From: a virus | Direction: 5' to 3' (one strand) | Virus record (IMG/VR): IMGVR_UViG_3300005825_000044 | Coordinates: 37,616-101,615 of that record | Length of the DNA: 64,000 bases | In this document: positions 24,508-30,426 of the stretch, piece after piece | Layout: each line of letters begins with the position of its first letter | How positions within the stretch are numbered: the stretch's first letter is position 1 | Translations under genes and position numbers: made by a program | Notes under the pieces: model-generated | What the model was told of the DNA's origin: nothing | The model's database searches: none | Seen by the model: the letters and a program-made list of their open reading frames with translations, nothing else

Positions 24508-24794
24508 CGCACGGACTCCTCGAGCAGCAGCAACTTGAGAACCGCGCCGTCTTCCAGGCCGAGCGCGTCGAACAGGTCGCTCGTCGCCAGGGTGTCTCCG
24601 GTGAGGTCCGCCTCGATGTCGCAGGCCTCCGTGAGCTTGCCCGACGCGGCTTCCGTGTCGCCGGTCTCGAGCAGGCGCTCGACCTCGAGCAGCGTGTCCT
24701 TCAGCCGGTCGCACTCAGCCGCGAAGTGGCTGGCGTGCTCCGCGACCCGCTCCTCGGCGCGCCGCAGCGCTGCCCCTCGCTCTCCGGTGATCAC
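24504..24794 (-). CDS. acidic coiled-coil protein
   Basis: GTG at 24794 overlaps the upstream TGA. The 96-residue product is helical and acidic with heptad-like spacing (RRAEERVAEHASHFAAECDR, KDTLLEVERLLETGDTEAAS). No family recognised. It lies between the Lar/SprT-like gene and the membrane peptide. Confidence 0.6.
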   Translation of the reverse strand: MITGERGAALRRAEERVAEHASHFAAECDRLKDTLLEVERLLETGDTEAASGKLTEACDIEADLTGDTLATSDLFDALGLEDGAVLKLLLLEESVR

Positions 24795-25633
24795 GGTGCA
24801 CCCCTCTTCGCGGCGACCGCCTTGCGGTCGTAGTAGCGGACCTTCTCCCGCCACTTCCGGGCGCGCAGCGCTGCACGGTGCTCGTCAACCTCCGCGCGCG
24901 CCAGCATCGCGCGGGCGTGCCGCTCCCTGCGCTCCGCCGCGGCCGCGCGCTTCTGCTCAGCGTCGGGCTCCGGCTTCGGTGCCGCAGCCACGCGCGGGAC
25001 GTAGTGCCCGGCTTCGAGTCGCTCTCCAAGCTCGCGCTCGATCACGTCGTCGATCCCGTACGCCAGCACTCCGTACTTCGCGGGGATCCTCGTCCAGTTC
25101 TCGACGGCAACCCCGAACACGGCGCGCGCGGTGCGCACCAGGAGGGAGCGATACGTCTCGTCGTGCCTGCTCTTCGGTGTCGCGGTGTGCACCAGCTCGT
25201 GGAGCAGCAGCTCGAGCGCGTGAGCGACGGTCGTGTCGCGCGCCAACGTCAGGACGATCCGCCGGGAGCCGAACGCCCTGCCGGACCCGCTCACGACGTG
25301 AGCCGTGTGCCGCACGTCGATCCGCGGCACACGGATCCTGAGCGCGCGACAGTACCGGTACGCCTCTGCCTGGAGGTCGACCCCGCGGAAGACGAGCGGC
25401 GTCTTCCGGCGTCGCGCCGCGTCGCGCCGCAGCTCTGCTCGCTTGACCTTGTAGAGCTGGATCCTGTTCCAGCTCTCGATCGTCTGCTCGGGGTCGCTGT
25501 TGGCAGCAGTGACCCTGCAGCACTCCAGCGTGAACACGATCCTCTCGCCACCGAACGGGTCGGGCTGTTCGCGCATCGCCGGTACCTCGCCGCAAGAGCA
25601 CGGCACCGCGGTCAGTTCTTGTTTCGGTGTCAT
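24791..25633 (-). CDS. Lar-like zinc finger fused to SprT-like metallopeptidase
   Basis: Residues 10-60 (VPCSCGEVPAMREQ, FTLECCRVTAANSDPEQTIE, SWNRI) match the restriction-alleviation (Lar) pattern of paired Cys and an ExxI-WN end. Residues 85-200 hold an SprT-like domain with the zinc motif LLLHELVHTATPKSRHDETY. The C-terminus is a long basic helix. Lar proteins of prophages modulate type I restriction; SprT-like enzymes cut DNA-protein crosslinks or act on replication proteins. The fusion in one 280-residue protein is uncommon. Third gene of the operon from promoter copy 6. Confidence 0.75.
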   Translation of the reverse strand: MTPKQELTAVPCSCGEVPAMREQPDPFGGERIVFTLECCRVTAANSDPEQTIESWNRIQLYKVKRAELRRDAARRRKTPLVFRGVDLQAEAYRYCRALRIRVPRIDVRHTAHVVSGSGRAFGSRRIVLTLARDTTVAHALELLLHELVHTATPKSRHDETYRSLLVRTARAVFGVAVENWTRIPAKYGVLAYGIDDVIERELGERLEAGHYVPRVAAAPKPEPDAEQKRAAAAERRERHARAMLARAEVDEHRAALRARKWREKVRYYDRKAVAAKRGAP

Positions 25634-25652
25634 CTGTAACGTCTCCCTTCGT

Positions 25653-25841
25653 TCAGTCCCTGGCGCACTTGCCGGGGTGTCCGTTCCCCAGGTAGCAGGC
25701 CCAGTCCTTCTGGCAGTCCGGCGAACGACGACGAGCGTCGATCGCGCGCAGCTCTTCGAGAGTCGGGCGGTCGCCCTTCACCATGCGCAGCTCGCGGTCA
25801 TTGAGAGCGAACGCCCTGCGGGTGTCGTCGGTGTTGACCAT
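25653..25841 (-). CDS. small hypothetical protein
   Basis: The 62-residue product (MVNTDDTRRAFALNDRELRM) is charged and ends with two Cys (DCQKDWACYLGNGHPGKC). It lies between the first gene of the operon and the Lar/SprT gene. Not recognised. Confidence 0.55.
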   Translation of the reverse strand: MVNTDDTRRAFALNDRELRMVKGDRPTLEELRAIDARRRSPDCQKDWACYLGNGHPGKCARD

Positions 25842-25842
25842 C

Positions 25843-26091
25843 TCAGCCGACCTCGCGCGTGTTGCGCTCGAATGTGCGGACCACTTCGGCGTCGAGGAGC
25901 GCGCCGTGCTTCGCGTTGAACTGACCGCTGTGAGGGTCGAGCTTCACCAGCTTGTGCGCGACGTACGCCCGAGCGACGCGCTCGAGGACAGCGTCGTCTT
26001 CGGTGTCGAGAGCGCGCGACAGAAACTCCTTGAGCCGCTTGAACGCCTCCTGCTGACGCGCCGCGAGAACCCATGCACCCTTTGCAGTCAT
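25843..26091 (-). CDS. small hypothetical protein, first gene after promoter copy 6
   Basis: ATG at 26091 has a GGAGACG site. The 82-residue product (MTAKGAWVLAARQQEAFKRL) is helical and basic with an acidic middle (LDTEDDAVLERVARAY). It is probably made early. No motif recognised. Confidence 0.6.
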   Translation of the reverse strand: MTAKGAWVLAARQQEAFKRLKEFLSRALDTEDDAVLERVARAYVAHKLVKLDPHSGQFNAKHGALLDAEVVRTFERNTREVG

Positions 26092-26135
26092 CTGCGTCTC
26101 CGTTCGTCCGCCGGCGCATCGCCGACCGTGAGAAG

Positions 26136-26164
26136 ACTATAAACCCGGTCCCCGGGGATGTCCA
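26136..26164 (-). promoter_or_regulatory. promoter module copy 6, beside a divergent regulator gene
   Basis: TGGACA (26164-26159), a 17-base spacer with CCCGG-GGA-CCGGG, and TATAGT (26141-26136) are on the minus strand. The upstream flank is replaced by a T-run and the start of a plus-strand gene, so a regulator made from that gene could act here in cis. Confidence 0.87.
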
Positions 26165-26173
26165 CTGCTTTTT

Positions 26174-26629
26174 TTGAAAATCGACAACAGCCAGAATGCG
26201 GGGGTGACGCGGCGTAGGGTCGGCGATATGCGGGGAGTACCCGCACGTGAATCCGTACCGGCCGCGGCGACGCGCCGGCCACCCGAACCGGAGCCCGTCG
26301 TCGTGGAGGCTGCGGCCGCGCCGGGGAGCGACCCCTGGGCGGTGCTGCCGTGGGAGCAGCACGAGGAGGCTCGGCGCGCCGTCGCGGAGAACCCGGAGGG
26401 GATGACCCTCGAACTGATCGGCTCATGGATGGGCGTGACGCGGGAGCGCGTGCGACAGATCGAAGTCAGCGCGCTCGCGAAGCTCAGGACGGAGAGCGGC
26501 GCGGACACCGGTGAGCACGACGGCGTCGTGTTCGCGATCATCGACTGCCGGCGCTGCGGCGAGCCCTACGCGCGGCTCGGCAACGCGGTCTACTGCGAGC
26601 TGTGCGAGTCGAAGCGTCGCCGTCGATGA
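26174..26629 (+). CDS. sigma region 4-like HTH protein (candidate early regulator)
   Basis: This is one of only two convincing plus-strand genes. After a Pro/Ala-rich N-terminus, residues 78-108 read MTLELIGSWMGVTRERVRQI and EVSALAKLR, the helix-turn-helix of sigma70 region 4. A zinc ribbon follows (CRRCGEPY, then YCELCESKRRRR). There is no region 2, so it is not a full sigma factor. It starts within ten bases of promoter copy 6. The listed start is TTG at 26174; ATG at 26228 with an upstream AGGG is an alternative. It could bind the shared promoter or modify host RNA polymerase. Confidence 0.75.
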   Translation: MKIDNSQNAGVTRRRVGDMRGVPARESVPAAATRRPPEPEPVVVEAAAAPGSDPWAVLPWEQHEEARRAVAENPEGMTLELIGSWMGVTRERVRQIEVSALAKLRTESGADTGEHDGVVFAIIDCRRCGEPYARLGNAVYCELCESKRRRR

Positions 26630-26631
26630 GC

Positions 26632-26651
26632 GTGTCTCCTCGAGGAGACAC
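26632..26651. repeat. dispersed palindrome copy 5, between convergent genes
   Basis: A perfect copy, extended by GC/GC to 24 bp, fills the 27-base gap between the stop of the plus-strand regulator and the stop of the minus-strand lipoprotein gene. This is where a bidirectional terminator would be expected, although no T-tract follows on either side. Confidence 0.92.
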
Positions 26652-26656
26652 GCGGC

Positions 26657-26986
26657 TCAGCACTCGCTGATCGCGGCGCACGTCGGTGCCGTCGACATGC
26701 ACGCTAGGTCGAGGCTGTAACCGAACCGGAGCTGGTTGTCGCAGACGTCCTCGCACGACGCGCCGCCAGGGCTCGGGTCGCCGAGCCCGCAGTCCGGCAG
26801 CGCGCGCGCGTGCTCGCAGTACGTCGCGCAGCTCGGGTCCGCAGGCACAGGCCCCGGCGGCGTCACCGGGCCGGGGTTCGGCGGTACCGGGCCGACGCTG
26901 CACCCCGCGAGCAGTGCCGCGAGGAGAGCCGCCGCTACAAGCCGGGCGGTACCGGCGCCTGCTCGATGATCGTGAAGCTGCCGCAC
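26657..26986 (-). CDS. Cys-rich lipoprotein
   Basis: The 109-residue product has an Arg-containing start, a hydrophobic stretch (LVAAALLAALLAGC) and the lipobox LLAGC, then a Pro-rich linker (VGPVPPNPGPVTPPGPVP) and eight Cys in the mature part (CATYCEHARALPDCG, CEDVCDN, LACMSTAPTCAAISEC). It should be lipid-anchored outside the inner membrane, with disulfides. The GTG start at 26986 lies inside the upstream peptidase gene and is uncertain. A Pro-rich lipoprotein near lysis genes could be an outer spanin, but superinfection exclusion is also possible. Confidence 0.65.
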   Translation of the reverse strand: MRQLHDHRAGAGTARLVAAALLAALLAGCSVGPVPPNPGPVTPPGPVPADPSCATYCEHARALPDCGLGDPSPGGASCEDVCDNQLRFGYSLDLACMSTAPTCAAISEC

Positions 26987-27774
26987 AGTGGACCTCCGAT
27001 GTGCTCCCAGGTGAAGTAGAACCAACCCTTGTCGCCGAAGTCGTAGTCCCACGAGTTGGGCCCCTTCACGCCGACGTCGTCGTACTCAGCTGCGACGAGC
27101 GCGTGGCCTCCCGCAGACGGGTCGCCGGCGCGCGGAGTCGGGTTCGGGCGCTTCGGGTCGAAGTCGTTCATGCAGAACTGCTCCGACACGTCGGTCCGGA
27201 ACACGACGAGACGCTTCCGCATGATCGCGCGCTTGACCTGCTCGGCGCGCTCGTCGTCGACGCCGTAGATCCGGCGGTACGCGAGCGCTCGGCTCGTCTT
27301 CGTGTCGATCGCTGCCTGGAACGCCTCCTGGCTCGGACGTGCCCGCCACCGCGGCACCAGTACGCCGCCGCGCATGACCCGCTCGTCGGGCCGGTACGGC
27401 CAGAGGTGCTCCGGTGGAGCGCCGAGCACCGCGCGCTGCTCGACCCCGGTCTCGATGTACGTACCGGAGTCGTTGTTCTCGTCGCCGTGCTTGAGCCGCG
27501 CCGACATGTACCCGAACAGCCGAGCGCAAAGCTCAGCCCACTTCCCGGTCTGCCGCCGGACGTCGCCGCGGATCGCCTGCTCGAGCGCGTTGATCACGCA
27601 GCTCCCGAGCCCGCCCTGGTTCAGCACGCCGCGGATCAGCTCGCGCGCCGTGGCCTCGCGCGCGACGGGGTCCTCACCGAGGATCTCCGCGGCGTCGAGG
27701 TGTGACCTCGCACCCGCCTTGAAGTCGTCGCGCTCTCCGATGCAGCCGAGCCCGCGTGGCGAGAGCGCGATCAC
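26935..27774 (-). CDS. papain-like (C1 family) cysteine peptidase
   Basis: The 279-residue product carries the papain triad in order: NQGGLGSCVINA with Cys 59, AGGHALVAAEYDD with His 224, and GPNSWDYDFGDKGWFY with Asn 240. A Gln at 53 fits the oxyanion position. No signal peptide is seen, so it may act in the cytoplasm, in the virion, or after lysis. GTG at 27774 overlaps the upstream TGA. Papain-like peptidases are rare in phages; processing of a virion or host protein is possible. Confidence 0.8.
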   Translation of the reverse strand: MIALSPRGLGCIGERDDFKAGARSHLDAAEILGEDPVAREATARELIRGVLNQGGLGSCVINALEQAIRGDVRRQTGKWAELCARLFGYMSARLKHGDENNDSGTYIETGVEQRAVLGAPPEHLWPYRPDERVMRGGVLVPRWRARPSQEAFQAAIDTKTSRALAYRRIYGVDDERAEQVKRAIMRKRLVVFRTDVSEQFCMNDFDPKRPNPTPRAGDPSAGGHALVAAEYDDVGVKGPNSWDYDFGDKGWFYFTWEHIGGPLCGSFTIIEQAPVPPGL

Positions 27775-28277
27775 GACGACGGCTCGTGCGAGAGCATCTC
27801 CGGGGGAGCGATCGTGCGCTGACCCGGTAGTGCGCGGTCCTTCTCGCCGGGCATCGCGAGGTGAACCGGTGCCCTGATCGACCGGCAGAAGTCAGCAAGC
27901 TCCGCGTAGCTCGTCTTGAACTTCTCGAACGCCTCGTCGACCCGCTTGTCGCCGAGGTCGTCGGCGCCGTCGGTGGCGTGGAGAGCCGCGCTCAGTAAGA
28001 CGCGGCAGCCCGCGAGCCTCTCCTTGAACTGCGCCTGCTGCGGGGGGTTCGGGTTCGTCGCGTACCACGCGTCGACCGCGGACTCGACTTGACTGAGGAT
28101 CAGCGCGGCGTCCGTCACGTACTTCGTGATGATCGGCAGCGCGGCCGCTAGAGCTGCGCACCCGCAGAGGCTACCGGCGAGCACGACCGGTACGAGCCGG
28201 CGCGCGCTGACTCGCAGCAGTAACGAGAAGAAGACGACGGAGAACGCGGTGATCATCACGTAGTCGTAGAGCGTCAT
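27771..28277 (-). CDS. membrane protein of the lysis region
   Basis: The 168-residue product has an N-terminal hydrophobic segment (VMITAFSVVFFSLLL) and a second one (VPVVLAGSLCGCAALAAALP) that contains a lipobox-like LCGC. A helical soluble part follows. It could be a two-helix holin-like or spanin-related protein. It lies between the anchored coiled-coil gene and the peptidase, in the same operon as the amidase. Confidence 0.55.
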   Translation of the reverse strand: MTLYDYVMITAFSVVFFSLLLRVSARRLVPVVLAGSLCGCAALAAALPIITKYVTDAALILSQVESAVDAWYATNPNPPQQAQFKERLAGCRVLLSAALHATDGADDLGDKRVDEAFEKFKTSYAELADFCRSIRAPVHLAMPGEKDRALPGQRTIAPPEMLSHEPSS

Positions 28278-28310
28278 GCACCAGAGGTTGGCACCGCGCG
28301 GTGCCGGAGT

Positions 28311-28841
28311 CTACAGGTCGTCCAGCCCGTCCCGCAGCGGCTTCCCGGAGCGGAGGTTCGACAGCGCCTTCTTCTTGACGTCGCTCCACACCGTGCGCGA
28401 TCGACGCGCGTCCCTGTACTTGTCGGCGATCGAGTCGGCGAACCGCTCCGCGCGGTCCTCGTACACGGAGTCGGCGAGCTGGCCCACTGCCTTCGCGGTG
28501 TCGTCGACCTTGGTGCTCAGCGACTCGACCGCACCGACCTGCTCGTCGACGCGCGCGCTGAGACCGCTCACGATCTGCGCAGTGGGGAGAGCGACGGGGT
28601 TCCCCTTCTGGTCGCTCGTGATCACGATCGGGTGCGCGCCGGAGTCCAGGTTGTGACCGACGAGTTGGTCCTTCGTCGCGAGCCCGCTCGTGAAGACAGT
28701 CCAGGCCGCGGCACCCATGCCGACCGCTGCCACGATCATGATCGCGGTCTTCCAGGACATGCTGACGCCGGTCTGGTCGACGTTGATCGCGCGCGGCGGC
28801 CAACTCCCGTCTGAGTTGTGGGCTGACGGGCGCTCGGTCAC
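28311..28841 (-). CDS. single-pass membrane protein with coiled coil (inner-spanin-like)
   Basis: GTG at 28841 overlaps the stop of the amidase gene. The 176-residue product has a polar first 30 residues, a membrane helix (TAIMIVAAVGMGAAAWTVFT) and a long periplasm-facing helical part (DEQVGAVESLSTKVDDTAKA). An anchored coiled coil beside an amidase resembles the inner spanin of Gram-negative phages. A tail-fibre or holin accessory role cannot be excluded. Confidence 0.55.
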   Translation of the reverse strand: MTERPSAHNSDGSWPPRAINVDQTGVSMSWKTAIMIVAAVGMGAAAWTVFTSGLATKDQLVGHNLDSGAHPIVITSDQKGNPVALPTAQIVSGLSARVDEQVGAVESLSTKVDDTAKAVGQLADSVYEDRAERFADSIADKYRDARRSRTVWSDVKKKALSNLRSGKPLRDGLDDL

Positions 28842-29539
28842 GACCACCTCACCGAGCCCGCGGAGACGAAGTCGTCGTCGATCTGCTGCATCACCCACGA
28901 GCCGGGGTCACGCTTGCGGTCCGTGACGTGGTAGTGGCCCCACACGCCGCTGAACGCGTGCTGCTCCGCAGCGGTCAGCGCCCGGTTCGTGACCTCAGGC
29001 ACGCGCCGGGGGACGTTCAGGACGGTGCACAGCGTCCGCACGAGCTGCTTCAGCGCCGTCATCTGCCACGGGTACGGCTTCGCGTGGATCTTCTCGACCC
29101 CGTGGAGCCTGTCGGCGTAGCACTCCCTGTCGCGCGCTACAGGGGGCACGCGGAACACCCGCCGCCGGGGGTCCCAGCCAGCGAAGCCGTAGCAGGCGAC
29201 CTCGATGTTCACCGTACGAGCGTTCACGCCGCCGGCCCCTGCAGCGTCGATCACGAGGGGGTCGCAGAGCTGCTGCACGACTCCGAGCCGCGACACGAAG
29301 AACTCCACGCCGTAGCCCCGCGTCTGCAGCGTGGAGAGGAGCTGGGCAAGCTCCCCCTCGCCGCCGGTCCAGTGCACCGTGACCGTGTCGATCTGCTCGT
29401 TGCCCGTCGCGATCGCGTTGTGCCCAGTCGCGAGCAGCTCGAGCCCGGTGTCCCGCCAGTCGAGGACCGGGACCGGCACCTCGCCGAGGGAGACCTCGAG
29501 CGGATACGTGCGCCCACCCACTGTGATCCCTTCAGCCAT
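28838..29539 (-). CDS. endolysin: N-acetylmuramoyl-L-alanine amidase (PGRP type)
   Basis: The 233-residue product shows the amidase-2/PGRP pattern: TVTVHWTGGEGELAQ with the zinc His 56, VNIEVACYGFAGW, AVEKIHAKPYPW-like text and a C-terminal WGHYHVTDRKRDPGSW with the second zinc His and the DPG end. It cuts the bond between muramic acid and L-Ala in peptidoglycan. There is no signal peptide, so a holin would be needed for export. The holin-like gene is directly upstream. Confidence 0.85.
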   Translation of the reverse strand: MAEGITVGGRTYPLEVSLGEVPVPVLDWRDTGLELLATGHNAIATGNEQIDTVTVHWTGGEGELAQLLSTLQTRGYGVEFFVSRLGVVQQLCDPLVIDAAGAGGVNARTVNIEVACYGFAGWDPRRRVFRVPPVARDRECYADRLHGVEKIHAKPYPWQMTALKQLVRTLCTVLNVPRRVPEVTNRALTAAEQHAFSGVWGHYHVTDRKRDPGSWVMQQIDDDFVSAGSVRWS

Positions 29540-29545
29540 GGCACT

Positions 29546-29764
29546 TCACAGCGGCGCGGGTTGAGACTTCCTCGCGATCGCGGCCTGCGCGCGCGTGCTC
29601 TGCGGCGCCCACTCCTTGCCGAGCAGGAAGACGCCGGCGTAGCTCAGCTTGCCGACAAGCTCGAGCTGACCGAGCCCCCACTTCGCAGCGAGCAGCTCGA
29701 TCACCGCACCTACCAGCAGAGCACCGATACCCAAGCAAGCCTGAGGACTGAGATGAAACTGCAT
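29546..29764 (-). CDS. holin-like small membrane protein
   Basis: ATG at 29764 has a GGAGG site. The 72-residue product has a hydrophobic stretch (CLGIGALLVGAVIELLAAKW), a short turn, a second weaker one (LVGKLSYAGVFLLGKEW) and a basic tail. Size, topology and position beside the amidase gene suggest a holin. It is not assigned to a named family. Confidence 0.6.
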   Translation of the reverse strand: MQFHLSPQACLGIGALLVGAVIELLAAKWGLGQLELVGKLSYAGVFLLGKEWAPQSTRAQAAIARKSQPAPL

Positions 29765-29801
29765 CGCGACACCTCCACCTGAAACGAACGGTAACTGCGC
29801 G

Positions 29802-30071
29802 TCAGCGCTTCCGTCGAGTGCTGTGCGGCACATCGAAGACCTCGGGGGTCACGTCGTCCCACTTGTCGTCACGCAGAACCGTGCGGACCCTCTGACCCGA
29901 CGGCTTCTCGACAGCGGTGCACAGCTCCACGCACTGGACACCGTACTCCTCGAGGTCGCTGAGGATCTCGGGGTCGAGCGAGCCGGGGTCGATCCCGAGC
30001 CTGCGCGACAACTTCTCCAGGAGGATCGGCCGCAGCGGCAGGATGCGCTTCTTTACTTCGTACTTTTTCAC
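29802..30071 (-). CDS. small hypothetical protein
   Basis: The 89-residue product is basic at both ends and contains KRILPLRPILLEKLSRRLGI and a Cys pair (VQCVELCTAVEK). It lies between the fibre genes and the holin-like gene. Not recognised. Confidence 0.55.
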   Translation of the reverse strand: MKKYEVKKRILPLRPILLEKLSRRLGIDPGSLDPEILSDLEEYGVQCVELCTAVEKPSGQRVRTVLRDDKWDDVTPEVFDVPHSTRRKR

Positions 30072-30108
30072 GGGGCACCCCCGCTCTCGAGAGTCGCACG
30101 CGACAGCG

Positions 30109-30426
30109 TCAGGTCGCCAAGCGAGGGCCTATGCTGATCCTGCCGGTCGCCGAGTAGATGTCGAGGTCGCCGCCGTACTTCCCGTGCCACTCGACGTCGT
30201 AGTCACCCTCTTCGTCGGGGGTCCACACGTATTCGGCGATGTTCGAAGCGACGAGGTCGCCGGCGGCCGCGTCGATTGTGAGGGCTCCTGCATCTGTGCG
30301 GATCGTGACCGACGCGGACTCGAGCGCGAGCGCGGCCCCGGTCTTGTCGACGAGACGGAACTGGAGCGCGATGTCGTCGCCCACCTTGCCAGATTCGTAG
30401 GTCTTCTGTGATCCGCCGCAGCTCAC
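30109..30426 (-). CDS. beta-rich baseplate/fibre-type protein
   Basis: The 105-residue product (MSCGGSQKTYESGKVGDDIA) resembles the N-terminal domain of baseplate upper proteins: LQFRLVDKTGAALALESASV, VASNIAEYVWTPDEEGDYDV, EWHGKYGGDLDIYSATGRIS. These domains anchor receptor-binding parts. It overlaps the repeat-rich fibre gene by four bases and is probably co-assembled with it. Confidence 0.65.
   Translation of the reverse strand: MSCGGSQKTYESGKVGDDIALQFRLVDKTGAALALESASVTIRTDAGALTIDAAAGDLVASNIAEYVWTPDEEGDYDVEWHGKYGGDLDIYSATGRISIGPRLAT

Noticed and set aside
18664-26164. The promoter blocks as attachment sites or insertion sequence ends
   Set aside because: They are direct repeats in one orientation, each at the start of an operon, with near-consensus -35 and -10 boxes at 17-bp spacing. 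No integrase or transposase gene is seen.
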